NCBI RefSeq assembly: GCF_937934665.1 | Contig: NZ_CALGYW010000058.1 | Coordinates: forward strand, 8,315 to 72,314 | Direction: 5' to 3' | From: an uncultured Anaerococcus sp. | GTDB taxonomy: Bacteria > Bacillota > Clostridia > Tissierellales > Peptoniphilaceae | DNA length: 64,000 nucleotides | Part shown: positions 16,948 through 26,032 of the stretch, one piece after another | How the letters are laid out: each line of letters begins with the position of its first letter | How positions within the stretch are numbered: position 1 is the first letter of the stretch | The notes under the pieces: generated by a model | Told to the model about the DNA's origin: nothing | Seen by the model: only the letters and a program-made list of their open reading frames with translations | Database searches by the model: none | Program-made: the position numbers and the translations under genes

Positions 16948-18678
16948 ATGGCAAACTGGTTTATTTATAACAAAAAACAAAATTATATAAACAATCTTAA
17001 AAATGGAAATATTGCTAAACTAGATGCACTAATCTTAGGAAATAGAGATATAATAGATCCTAAAAAAGTAGATATGTTTTTAAATCCAGATCTTAGCAAA
17101 CTCCACGATCCATTTTTATTAAATGATATGGATATAGCTGTTTCTTTGGTAATAGAAACTATGAAAAAAGGTGGAGAAATAAGAATATTTGGTGATTACG
17201 ACCAAGACGGGATAGCATCAGTCATGACCCTAATGGATGGTCTTTTGTTTTATTATGATAATATTTCTTATGATATACCACACAGGGTTGATGAAGGTTA
17301 TGGGATATCTTCTAAAATGAGTGATAAGGCTATAAAAGATAAGGTTTCTTTAGTAATTACTTGTGACAATGGTATAACTGGCTTTGAACAAATAGATAAC
17401 TTAAAAGAAGCTGGTATAAATGTAATAGTAACTGACCATCATCAAATCCACAAGGAAGAAAATGATGAATGGCTTGATCAGATCTTGCCAAATGCTGATG
17501 CAGTTATAAATCCTAAAAGACTAGATTCAACTTATCCCTTTGATGATTTATGTGGAGCAGGAGTTAGTTTTAAGCTAATAGAAGGGCTTTATCAAAAACT
17601 TGACGGTGATAAGTTTTATCTATATTCATTGCTTGAATATGTAGCTATGGGGACCGTTTGCGATATTGTCTCCCTAACAGATGAAAATAGAATATTTGTA
17701 ATAGAGGGGCTTAAAAGATTAAATCAAACAGAAAAAATTGGTGTAAGGGCCCTTCTTGATGAATCAGGTTGGGATAGGGAAGTTGATGAGTACACCTTAG
17801 GATTTATCCTAGGACCTCTAATGAATTCTACAGGCAGACTAAAAAGTGCTAAACTTGCCATAAATCTGCTAATAGAAGAAGATATAGACAAAATTTATGA
17901 GATGGCAAGAGATTTGGTGAAGCTTAATAACGAAAGAAAGACCCTTACCGAAGATGCTTTTAATAAAACAATAGAAATCATTAAAGAAAATTCATACGAT
18001 AAAAATGATGTGATAGTAGTTTTTGCCCCAGGTATAAATGAATCTATTTGCGGAATAGTAGCCGGTAGGATTAAGGAAAAGTATTATAGGCCAACTATCA
18101 TTCTAACAAACGCAAAAGAAGATGGAATTGCTAAGGGATCAGGTAGGTCAATATCGGCATATAATATTTATGAAAATATAAATCCCTTTGCAGATAAACT
18201 TCAATCTTTCGGTGGCCACCCAATGGCGTGCGGTTTATCAATAGCTATTGATAAAATTGATGAATTTAGGAACTATCTAAATCAAAATTCTAAGTTATCA
18301 AAAACTGATAAGGAAAAATCCATAAACATAGATACTCAAATTCCTATCTCTAAACTATCTCTAGAATTTGCAGAAAGTTTAGATAAGTATAAACCCTATG
18401 GCAAAGATAATTCAAGGCCAATATTTGCAAACAAAGGTGTAGATATAGCATCCTTGTCAATGATAGGTAAGGATAAAAACACCTTAAAATTATCATTGTT
18501 CCAAAACGGAAAATATTATAACGCTATAAAATTTCAAGCTGAAGATGACTACAATTATTTAAAAGAAAAATTTGGTGGAGATATACTTGGAAAAAAAGTA
18601 GATATTGTTTATTATCCAGATGTAAATGAATTTAGAGGACAAAGATCTCTACAATTAAAAATTATAGATATTAGGTGA
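16948..18678 (+). CDS. recJ: Single-stranded-DNA-specific exonuclease RecJ
   Basis: A 576-aa 5'-3' exonuclease of the DHH superfamily, acting in recombination and mismatch repair. Motif I is FGDYDQDGIASV (about residues 78-89), motif II ITCDNG (about 131-136), and the DHH motif appears in VTDHHQIH (about 155-162). The DHHA1 domain carries SGRSISAYNI and the GGHPMACG motif (about 424-431), and an OB-fold-like end follows. All Mn-binding positions look intact. The length matches the compact Firmicutes form. It ends 4 nt before rel, an arrangement (recJ, apt or rel, dtd) usual in this group; apt is absent here. Confidence 0.94.
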   Translation: MANWFIYNKKQNYINNLKNGNIAKLDALILGNRDIIDPKKVDMFLNPDLSKLHDPFLLNDMDIAVSLVIETMKKGGEIRIFGDYDQDGIASVMTLMDGLLFYYDNISYDIPHRVDEGYGISSKMSDKAIKDKVSLVITCDNGITGFEQIDNLKEAGINVIVTDHHQIHKEENDEWLDQILPNADAVINPKRLDSTYPFDDLCGAGVSFKLIEGLYQKLDGDKFYLYSLLEYVAMGTVCDIVSLTDENRIFVIEGLKRLNQTEKIGVRALLDESGWDREVDEYTLGFILGPLMNSTGRLKSAKLAINLLIEEDIDKIYEMARDLVKLNNERKTLTEDAFNKTIEIIKENSYDKNDVIVVFAPGINESICGIVAGRIKEKYYRPTIILTNAKEDGIAKGSGRSISAYNIYENINPFADKLQSFGGHPMACGLSIAIDKIDEFRNYLNQNSKLSKTDKEKSINIDTQIPISKLSLEFAESLDKYKPYGKDNSRPIFANKGVDIASLSMIGKDKNTLKLSLFQNGKYYNAIKFQAEDDYNYLKEKFGGDILGKKVDIVYYPDVNEFRGQRSLQLKIIDIR

Positions 18679-18682
18679 TATT

Positions 18683-20863
18683 ATGGCAACCGATTTTAAT
18701 AAAGAATTTATAAAATTTAAAGAACTTATTCTAAGAAATAATCCTCAAGCGGATATAGACCTTATTAAAAAGGCCTATGATTTTGGTGTTCTACACCATG
18801 ATGGGCAAAAGAGAAATTCTGGTGAAGACTATTTTATTCACCCAATAGCTGTTGCTTCTAATTTATCTAATATGAAACTAGATGATGAAACCATATGTGC
18901 AGGCCTTATGCACGATGTACTTGAAGATACAGATGTAACAAGAGATGAAATGAAAGTAGAGTTTGGCGAGGAAATAACATTTTTAGTTGATGGGGTCACT
19001 AAGCTAAAAAAGCTTAACTACACATCTAAAGAAGAAAAGCAAGCTGAAAATATCAGGAAAATGGTTATGGCTATGGCTAACGATGTTAGGGTAGTCCTAA
19101 TAAAATTAGCTGATAGGCTTCATAATATGAGAACTCTCGAATATATGACAAGGGCTAAGCAGCTTCAAAAAGCAAATGAAACCATAGAAATATATGTACC
19201 TTTAGCTCATAGGCTTGGTATTTACTCTCTAAAATGGGAATTAGAAGATCTTTGTTTTAGGTATCAAGAACCGGAAAAATATTATGAACTAGCTGAAATG
19301 GTAAGTGTAAAAAGACGTGAAAGAGAAAATTACATCAATGAAATAATTGAAACTTTAACAAAATCTCTCAAACCTACCAAGATACATTTTGAAATTTCTG
19401 GTAGGCCGAAGTCTTTATATTCTATAAACAAAAAAATGGAGAGAAATAAGATAGCCTTTGAAGAAATTTATGACCTCACTGCTATAAGAGTAATAGTAGA
19501 TACCATAGCAGAATGTTATGCTGTCTTAGGAAAAGTACACTCTCTATGGAGACCTATACCAAATAGGATCAAAGATTATATAGGCCAACCTAAGCCTAAT
19601 GGCTACAGGTCACTTCATACGACAGTATTTGGAGAAGACTCAAAACCATTTGAAGTTCAAATTAGAACACGAAAGATGCATAGGGAATGCGAATTTGGTG
19701 TGGCTGCCCATTGGCGCTATAAAGAAAACAAGAAAAGTAAGTCAGAATTTGACGATGCTATGAGTTTTCTAAGACAGATTGTAGAATGGCAGCAAGAAGG
19801 CGGCAAGGATGTAAATAATGAAGAGTTTATGGAAACTCTTAAAACCGATTTTTTCTCAAGAGAGATTTACGTATATTCTCCAGCAGGAGAAGTCTATAAC
19901 TTGCCTATGAATTCATGTTCAATCGATTTTGCCTATAAAATTCATACGGAAGTAGGAAATTCATGTGTAGGAGCTAAGGTAAATGGAAGTATGGTTCCTA
20001 TAACCCATCCACTTAAGACAGGTGACTTGGTTGAGATTATTACAAGTAAAAATTCTCAAGGACCAAGTAGGGACTGGTTAAATATTGTTAAGAGTAACCA
20101 GGCTAAATCAAAAATCAAACAATTTTTTAAGCGCTACGATAAAGAAGAAAATATTGAAATAGGAAAAGCTTCTGTAGCTCGTGACTTAAAAAAATATAAG
20201 CAAAATTATAAGCACTTACTTAAAGAAGAATGGCTACTAGAGATTGCAAGTGATTTGGGTTTTCTAACAGAAGATGAGATGTATGCTTCAGTTGGCTATG
20301 GAAAAACAACTGCCGAGCAAGTTAGCCAAAAACTTATTAGAAAAGATAAGGAAGAACTTAAAAAGCAAGAATCAGAAAAGCCTTTTGACATTGGAAAAAA
20401 GGAAATTAATACTCAAGTTACTAACGAGATAAGAGTATCAGACCTTGATAGTGATGTAGAAGTTAAGTTTGCTAAGTGCTGCACGCCAGTACCAGGCGAT
20501 CCAATAATTGGTTTTATTACCAAGGGAAATGGAATTTCTGTCCATGTTAAAACCTGTCCTAACATAATTAATTCTAAGTCTCCAGAAAGGTTAATAGATG
20601 TTTACTGGCAAAATTTATCTACTGATACTTTTCCAGTTAAAATTCAAATTATATCAGTCAATGGTCCATCTATTTTATATGAAGTATCAAAGATGATGTC
20701 TACAGTTGATGTTAATATTTTAAATATTAATGCAAGAACTGATAGTGACTCTGGCATTATGGACTTGGTTATAGAAGTTAAAAGTACAGAACAATTAGAT
20801 GATGTTATAAAGAAACTAAAGACAATTAAAACTGTCTCAGATGTATTTAGGGTGAAAAGTTAA
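18683..20863 (+). CDS. rel: Bifunctional (p)ppGpp synthetase/hydrolase Rel
   Basis: A 726-aa stringent-response enzyme that makes and degrades (p)ppGpp. The hydrolase HD domain has HHDGQKRNSGEDYFIHP and GLMHDVLEDT (about 33-80). The synthetase domain carries SGRPKSLYSINKKMERN (about 239-255) and NGYRSLHTTV (about 308-317). Then come the TGS domain (about 385-445), the zinc-finger/helical region with FAKCCTPVPGD (about 595-605) and a C-terminal ACT domain (about 650-726). Both active sites appear intact, so it should be a classical Rel rather than a monofunctional RelA. The stop shares a base with the dtd start. Confidence 0.95.
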   Translation: MATDFNKEFIKFKELILRNNPQADIDLIKKAYDFGVLHHDGQKRNSGEDYFIHPIAVASNLSNMKLDDETICAGLMHDVLEDTDVTRDEMKVEFGEEITFLVDGVTKLKKLNYTSKEEKQAENIRKMVMAMANDVRVVLIKLADRLHNMRTLEYMTRAKQLQKANETIEIYVPLAHRLGIYSLKWELEDLCFRYQEPEKYYELAEMVSVKRRERENYINEIIETLTKSLKPTKIHFEISGRPKSLYSINKKMERNKIAFEEIYDLTAIRVIVDTIAECYAVLGKVHSLWRPIPNRIKDYIGQPKPNGYRSLHTTVFGEDSKPFEVQIRTRKMHRECEFGVAAHWRYKENKKSKSEFDDAMSFLRQIVEWQQEGGKDVNNEEFMETLKTDFFSREIYVYSPAGEVYNLPMNSCSIDFAYKIHTEVGNSCVGAKVNGSMVPITHPLKTGDLVEIITSKNSQGPSRDWLNIVKSNQAKSKIKQFFKRYDKEENIEIGKASVARDLKKYKQNYKHLLKEEWLLEIASDLGFLTEDEMYASVGYGKTTAEQVSQKLIRKDKEELKKQESEKPFDIGKKEINTQVTNEIRVSDLDSDVEVKFAKCCTPVPGDPIIGFITKGNGISVHVKTCPNIINSKSPERLIDVYWQNLSTDTFPVKIQIISVNGPSILYEVSKMMSTVDVNILNINARTDSDSGIMDLVIEVKSTEQLDDVIKKLKTIKTVSDVFRVKS

Positions 20864-21312
20864 TGAGAGCAATTATACAAAAAGTTACTAACGCAAGTGT
20901 CAAAGTTAGTGGTGAGCTAATCTCTGAAATAAGTGATGGTTACTTGGTTCTACTCGCAGTTAAAGAAACTGATGATAAGGATGACCTTGCCTATATAAAA
21001 AGAAAAATATCAAATCTAAGAATATTTGAAGATGAAGATGGAAAGATGAATCTAAGTTTAAAGGATACTGGAGGAGAAATTCTCTTAGTAAGTCAATTTA
21101 CTCTTTATGGAGACGTGCGAAAAGGCAATAGACCATCTTTCACCGAATCTGCCGGCCTTAAAAAAGCAAATGACTACTATGAAAGACTTCGCGATGAACT
21201 TATAGATGAAGGATTTAATGTAAAAACCGGTAAATTCCAAGCCTATATGCAAGTAAGTCTAGTAAACGATGGGCCTGTTACAATTATTCTAGATAGTGAA
21301 AGGATTGTTTAA
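20863..21312 (+). CDS. dtd: D-aminoacyl-tRNA deacylase
   Basis: A 149-aa editing enzyme that frees tRNAs mischarged with D-amino acids or glycine. The family landmarks are the N-terminal MRAIIQKVTNASVKV, the SQFTLYGD motif (about 78-85) and the cross-subunit Gly-Pro motif in NDGPVT (about 134-139); the last is usually NSGPVT, so one position differs without touching Gly-Pro. It works as a dimer in the cytoplasm. It is joined to rel and to the hydrolase gene by one-base stop/start overlaps, so the block is translated from one message. Confidence 0.94.
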   Translation: MRAIIQKVTNASVKVSGELISEISDGYLVLLAVKETDDKDDLAYIKRKISNLRIFEDEDGKMNLSLKDTGGEILLVSQFTLYGDVRKGNRPSFTESAGLKKANDYYERLRDELIDEGFNVKTGKFQAYMQVSLVNDGPVTIILDSERIV

Positions 21313-21914
21313 TGGAAATTAATAAATTTACTCTAGGACCAGTTATGACAAACACCTACCTGGTTCATGAAGATGGTAAGGGTTTTATTGTTGATTGTCC
21401 CTACCCATCCAAAGCGCTTGATAAGTTTATAGAAGACAATAAAATAAAAATAGAATTTATTATACTTACCCATACACACTTTGACCATGTTACAGGTCTT
21501 AAATATTATAAAGACAAGTTTAAGGTTGATGTATATGCTTCAGAAGATGCTAAAGAATTGGCGGAAAATCCTAACTTTAATTTAGGTCACCATATTAGTA
21601 AGCTAGAGGTTCCAATAGATCATTATCTAAAAGATGGGGAAGTTTTTAGTAAGTATAAGATAAAGGCCATAAAAACACCTGGTCATACAAAAGATTCTAT
21701 ATCTTTTGTTTTAGGAAATGATATTTTTACTGGCGATACCTTATTTAGGCTATCAGTAGGAAGAACAGATTTTCCAGGTGGGTCCTTTGAAGAGATTAAA
21801 AGCTCTATTCTAAATAAATTGGGTAAATTTGATAGGAGTGCCAAAATTTACCCGGGTCATAACGAAGATAGCACTCTTGGATTTGAATTAGATAACAATC
21901 CATTTTTACAATAA
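21312..21914 (+). CDS. Metallo-beta-lactamase-fold hydrolase (YqgX/GloB-like)
   Basis: A 200-aa hydrolase with a complete binuclear metal site. THTHFDH is seen at about 53-59, a His-containing loop follows, then TPGHTKDS (about 120-127), GDTLF (about 140-144) and PGHNEDS (about 178-185). Relatives are annotated as glyoxalase-II-like hydrolases and often sit beside dtd and rel in Firmicutes, as here. The true substrate is not evident; it lacks the C-terminal helical domain of classical glyoxalase II, so thioester hydrolysis of lactoylglutathione is doubtful. It starts on the last base of the dtd stop. Confidence 0.85.
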   Translation: MEINKFTLGPVMTNTYLVHEDGKGFIVDCPYPSKALDKFIEDNKIKIEFIILTHTHFDHVTGLKYYKDKFKVDVYASEDAKELAENPNFNLGHHISKLEVPIDHYLKDGEVFSKYKIKAIKTPGHTKDSISFVLGNDIFTGDTLFRLSVGRTDFPGGSFEEIKSSILNKLGKFDRSAKIYPGHNEDSTLGFELDNNPFLQ

Positions 21915-21925
21915 TGGGAGGAAGT

Positions 21926-23674
21926 ATGGAATTTAAAAGAACACATATGTGTGGAAGCTTAAGAAGCGAAGACTTAGGCAAAGAAGTAGTTTTAATGGGC
22001 TGGGTAAGTAAAAAACGTAACCTAGGATCCCTAGTATTTATAGACTTAAGAGATAAGACTGGTATAAGCCAGATTGTAATAAGGGAAGATAATAAGGATA
22101 ATTACGAAAAGGCTCGTGAAATATCTGCCGAATACGTCCTTGAGGTAAAGGGAAAAGTATTTGAAAGAGAAAGTAAGAATCCTGACCTACCAACAGGTGA
22201 TATTGAAATCATCGCTGATAAGATCAATATTCTTGATAAGGCTAAAACTCCACCAATTTATATCAAGGATGATGATGATGTTAGCGAAAATCTAAGATTA
22301 AAATATAGGTATCTAGATATGAGAAAACCATCAGTTCAAAGAAACCTTAAGCTTAGATCAGATATAGTAAGAACAATGAGAGAATATTTCTATGACAATG
22401 ATTTTACAGAAGTAGAAACTCCATTTCTAACAAAACCTACTCCAGAAGGAGCAAGGGACTATCTAGTGCCATCAAGGATAAATGAGGGTAAATTCTATGC
22501 TCTACCGCAATCGCCACAACTACTAAAGCAGATCTTGATGATAGGATCACTTGATAGGTACTTCCAAGTTGTAAAATGTTTTAGAGATGAAGATCTAAGA
22601 GCTAATAGACAACCAGAATTTACTCAGCTTGATCTTGAAATGAGCTTTTCAGATCAAGATAATGTTATAGCTATGAATGAAGGACTTTTGAAGGTACTAT
22701 TTGATACCTACACAGACTATGATTTAAAATTACCTATAAATAGGATGGATTATAGCGAGGCTATGGAATCTTATGGTTCTGATAAACCAGACCTTAGGTA
22801 TGGCTATAAGATAAAAGATGTGACAGAAGTTTTTGTAGATAGCGAATTTAAAGTATTTAGAGACAATACTTCAGAGGGCAGATCTGTTAGGGCTATCAAT
22901 TTTACAGGACTTGCTGAATCATACTCAAGAAAACAATTAGATAAGTTAACTGATTTTGTAAAAGACTATGGCTTAAAAGGCCTATCTTATATTAAATTTA
23001 ATGAAAACATGCAATCATCAATTAAAAAATTCTTAACTGATGAAGTAGTTGACCAACTAAAGGATAAATTAGATGCTAAAGAAGGTGACTTGGTATTCTT
23101 AGCAGCTGATAAGGATAGGACTGTTCTAGAAGGTCTTGGTGCTTTAAGGGTAAAGATAGCCAAAGAAAATGATCTAATTGAAAAAGAATATGCTCTAACA
23201 TGGGTTGTTAACTTCCCAATGTTTGAATATAGCGAGGAAGAAGATAGGTATGTAGCCCAACACCATCCTTTCACTATGCCTAATGAAGAAGACATAGACT
23301 TGCTTTTAACTCATCCGGAAAAAGTTAGGACCCAAGCTTATGATATTGTTATAAATGGTGATGAAATGGGTGGTGGTTCTGTAAGAATAAATAATTCTGA
23401 CTTACAAGAAAGGGTATTTGAAGCATTAAAACTAAGTGATGAAGATATTAAAAATAAATTTGGATTCTTTATAGAAGCGCTTAAATATGGTACCCCTCCT
23501 CATGCTGGACTTGCCTATGGGCTTGATAGGTTGTTGATGCTATTTGCGAAAACTGACAATATCAAAGACATAATAGCATTTCCAAAGACCCAATCTGCAA
23601 CTTGCCCTCTTACAGAAGCTCCAGCAATAGTAGATGAAAAGGCACTTGAAGAACTTAATATAAAATTGAGGTGA
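21926..23674 (+). CDS. aspS: Aspartyl-tRNA synthetase
   Basis: A 582-aa class II synthetase that charges tRNA(Asp). The N-terminal OB anticodon-binding domain (about 1-105) has GWVSKKRNLGSLVFIDLRD. Motif 2 lies in YFQVVKCFRDEDLRANRQPEF (about 208-228, read as a segment), and the bacterial insertion domain occupies about 285-420. Motif 3 is in AGLAYGLDRLLML (about 526-538). The ATG at 21926 follows GGGAGG and is preferred over one at 21914 that overlaps the upstream stop. Whether the enzyme is discriminating or also charges tRNA(Asn) cannot be decided here. No T-box precedes it. Confidence 0.95.
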   Translation: MEFKRTHMCGSLRSEDLGKEVVLMGWVSKKRNLGSLVFIDLRDKTGISQIVIREDNKDNYEKAREISAEYVLEVKGKVFERESKNPDLPTGDIEIIADKINILDKAKTPPIYIKDDDDVSENLRLKYRYLDMRKPSVQRNLKLRSDIVRTMREYFYDNDFTEVETPFLTKPTPEGARDYLVPSRINEGKFYALPQSPQLLKQILMIGSLDRYFQVVKCFRDEDLRANRQPEFTQLDLEMSFSDQDNVIAMNEGLLKVLFDTYTDYDLKLPINRMDYSEAMESYGSDKPDLRYGYKIKDVTEVFVDSEFKVFRDNTSEGRSVRAINFTGLAESYSRKQLDKLTDFVKDYGLKGLSYIKFNENMQSSIKKFLTDEVVDQLKDKLDAKEGDLVFLAADKDRTVLEGLGALRVKIAKENDLIEKEYALTWVVNFPMFEYSEEEDRYVAQHHPFTMPNEEDIDLLLTHPEKVRTQAYDIVINGDEMGGGSVRINNSDLQERVFEALKLSDEDIKNKFGFFIEALKYGTPPHAGLAYGLDRLLMLFAKTDNIKDIIAFPKTQSATCPLTEAPAIVDEKALEELNIKLR

Positions 23675-23682
23675 TATAATAA

Positions 23683-24099
23683 ATGGCAATGACTAAAGAA
23701 GGTTTAGTACTTGAAAATAATAATGGCAATTTAAAAATAAAAGTAGATCGTAATGGCGCATGCGGGTCATGCGCTGCAAACGGATCATGTGCAGAAAGAA
23801 AATCCACTGTAATAGAGGTTTTTTCTGCTGATAATATAAATAAGGGAGATAAGGTAATCTTAGAAAGCGATGCTAATGAGATTAATAAAATGTCCGCATT
23901 GGTTTATGCAGTTCCAGTAGTTTTAGTAATGATAGGGGCTCTAGCACCTACATTTTTACTTAAAAATTCAGGTGTCGATACTAACCTAATAAGTTTGGTA
24001 TCTATTAGCCTTATGCTTGCCTTATCTGTACTTTTTTTCAAAAAACTTGATAAGGGAGTCCAAAAAGAAAAACTTATGAAGGTTAGAAAAATCTACTAA
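23683..24099 (+). CDS. RseC/SoxR-reducing-system family membrane protein
   Basis: A 138-aa protein with the RseC/MucC plan: an N-terminal soluble part with a cysteine cluster CGSC-AANGS-C (residues about 24-34), then two membrane helices (about 71-92 and 98-117) and a short basic tail. In enterobacteria RseC acts with the Rnf/SoxR system and sigma E, but Firmicutes relatives are seldom characterised and no rnf genes are near. The cysteines could bind an Fe-S cluster or serve redox chemistry. It lies 8 nt after aspS, with a short 30-nt gap before der, so it is probably read through from aspS. Confidence 0.72.
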   Translation: MAMTKEGLVLENNNGNLKIKVDRNGACGSCAANGSCAERKSTVIEVFSADNINKGDKVILESDANEINKMSALVYAVPVVLVMIGALAPTFLLKNSGVDTNLISLVSISLMLALSVLFFKKLDKGVQKEKLMKVRKIY

Positions 24100-24129
24100 A
24101 ATTTTAAATTATAGAATTGGAGAAAATAT

Positions 24130-25449
24130 ATGGCTTTACCAATAGTAACCCTAGTAGGTAGGACAAATGTAGGTAAATCTACACTATTTAATCGCCTAGT
24201 TGGAAAAAGAAAATCAATAACAGAAGATGTATCTGGAGTAACCAGGGACAGAATTGTTGATAAGGCTGAGTGGCAAAACAACGAATTCTTACTTGTAGAT
24301 ACAGGCGGTATTGATATATCTAGCAAGGATATGATGGACGTTGAGATAAGAGGCCAAGTTGAGAAGGCCCTTATGGAAACTGACCTAATCTTATTTGTGG
24401 TAGATGGCAAGGAAGGTGTAAACCCTCACGATGTTGATATAGCAAATGAGATTAGAAAATATAATAAACCTGTAATCATAGTAGCAAATAAGGTTGATAA
24501 TATGAAAACACCAGATGACCTATACGATTTTTACTCATTTGGATTTGACAATCTTATTATGATTTCAGCTGAGCAAGCCAAGGGTCTAGGCGACCTTTTA
24601 GATGCTATAGTTTCTTTTATAGATTTTTCAAAATATGAAAACCAAGAAGATGAAACTAGAATAGCAATCATAGGTAAGCCCAATGCAGGCAAGTCTTCTT
24701 TGGTAAATCTATTACTTAATGAAGATAGGATGATCGTAACAAATATAGCTGGTACAACCCGTGACGCGGTAGATAGTTACTGGACTTATAATGATCATAA
24801 CTATGTTTTAATAGATACGGCAGGTCTTAGAAGAAAGGCAAAGGTTAGAGAAAATGTTGAATATTATGCTAACCAAAGAACCTTTGATGCTGTAGATAGC
24901 TCTGATATTTGCCTATTTTTAATAGATGCAACAGTAGGTGTGACTGAGCAAGATGCAAAAATAGCAGGTTATGCCCATAATAATAAAAAAGCTATAATAA
25001 TAGCTGTAAATAAATGGGATTTAGTAGAAAAAGATACTAATACTATGGCAAATATGGAAAAGGATATAAGAAATACCCTATCTTTTGCCCTCTATGCACC
25101 AATAGTTTTTATATCTGTTAAGGATAATGCTAGAATCGATACCCTCCTTGAGATGATAGAAGTAGTTGATAGTAACTACAGGATGAGAATTAAGACAGGG
25201 GTATTAAATACTATCTTACAAGATGCTATGCTTTTGAATCAACCACCACAAGATAAGGGTAAAAGACTTAAGATTTATTATATGAGTCAGGTAGGAACAT
25301 GCCCTCCAAAATTCCTTTTGTCAATCAACGATAGGGAACTATTACATTTTTCTTACACTAGGTATTTGGAGAATCAAATTAGACAAAATTACTCCCTAAT
25401 TGGAGTCCCATTTAGCTTTGTCTTTAAGGAGCATAGGGATAAGAAATGA
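24130..25449 (+). CDS. der: Ribosome-associated GTPase Der (EngA)
   Basis: A 439-aa protein with two GTPase domains in tandem followed by a KH-like domain, the unique Der layout. The first G1 is GRTNVGKST (residues 10-18) with DTGG for G3 and NKVD for G4. The second G1 is GKPNAGKSS (about 182-190) with DTAG and NKWD. The KH-like part (about 355-439) carries PPKFLLSIND. Der is required for 50S subunit assembly. A GGAG ribosome site precedes it. It overlaps plsY by 4 nt, and the order der-plsY-gpsA is conserved in Firmicutes. Confidence 0.95.
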   Translation: MALPIVTLVGRTNVGKSTLFNRLVGKRKSITEDVSGVTRDRIVDKAEWQNNEFLLVDTGGIDISSKDMMDVEIRGQVEKALMETDLILFVVDGKEGVNPHDVDIANEIRKYNKPVIIVANKVDNMKTPDDLYDFYSFGFDNLIMISAEQAKGLGDLLDAIVSFIDFSKYENQEDETRIAIIGKPNAGKSSLVNLLLNEDRMIVTNIAGTTRDAVDSYWTYNDHNYVLIDTAGLRRKAKVRENVEYYANQRTFDAVDSSDICLFLIDATVGVTEQDAKIAGYAHNNKKAIIIAVNKWDLVEKDTNTMANMEKDIRNTLSFALYAPIVFISVKDNARIDTLLEMIEVVDSNYRMRIKTGVLNTILQDAMLLNQPPQDKGKRLKIYYMSQVGTCPPKFLLSINDRELLHFSYTRYLENQIRQNYSLIGVPFSFVFKEHRDKK

Positions 25450-26024
25450 AATACTTAATAATTGCTTTACTATCTTATTTGTTGGGAAGTTTTCCTTTTG
25501 GTTATTATATTGGTAAGTACGCTTATAAAAAAGATATAAGAACCATGGGATCTGGAAACATTGGTACAACCAATGCCCTAAGAAACTTTGGGAAAATAGC
25601 AGGGCTTGCTACTTTTGCCTTAGATTTTTTTAAGGGATTTATAGCTTGTCTTATAGGAAATAAAATTGCTGGCACTAATGGTATGACTATAGCTATGTTA
25701 TTTGTAGTACTAGGACATATGTATAGTTTCATCCTTAAATTTAAGGGTGGAAAGGGAATTGCAACTGTATTTGGAGCCTTGGTTTATATAAATCCAACTT
25801 TTGCTCTATGTATGTTTGGGGTATTTTTAGTTATTGTTCTAATATCAAGGATGGTATCTCTAGGTTCCGTATGTGTATGTCTAGTTGCTATAGTTGTGAG
25901 TCTTATTAAATTTGGATTTACTTATTTTAGCATAAGCTTATCTATACTAGCTATTATTATAGTTATAAAACATAGAACTAATATAAAAAGAATTATAAAC
26001 GGTAAAGAAAGTAAATTATTCTAG
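25446..26024 (+). CDS. plsY: Acyl-phosphate:glycerol-3-phosphate acyltransferase PlsY
   Basis: A 192-aa integral membrane enzyme that acylates glycerol 3-phosphate from acyl-phosphate, the first step of phospholipid synthesis in most bacteria. It has about five membrane helices. The cytoplasmic signatures are GSGNIGTTNALR (about 36-47) and the KGGKGIATVFG motif (about 99-109), both of which form the active site. It overlaps der by 4 nt and sits just upstream of gpsA, which makes its substrate glycerol 3-phosphate, so the two genes form a functional pair. Confidence 0.94.
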   Translation: MKYLIIALLSYLLGSFPFGYYIGKYAYKKDIRTMGSGNIGTTNALRNFGKIAGLATFALDFFKGFIACLIGNKIAGTNGMTIAMLFVVLGHMYSFILKFKGGKGIATVFGALVYINPTFALCMFGVFLVIVLISRMVSLGSVCVCLVAIVVSLIKFGFTYFSISLSILAIIIVIKHRTNIKRIINGKESKLF

Positions 26025-26032
26025 GGGAAAAG

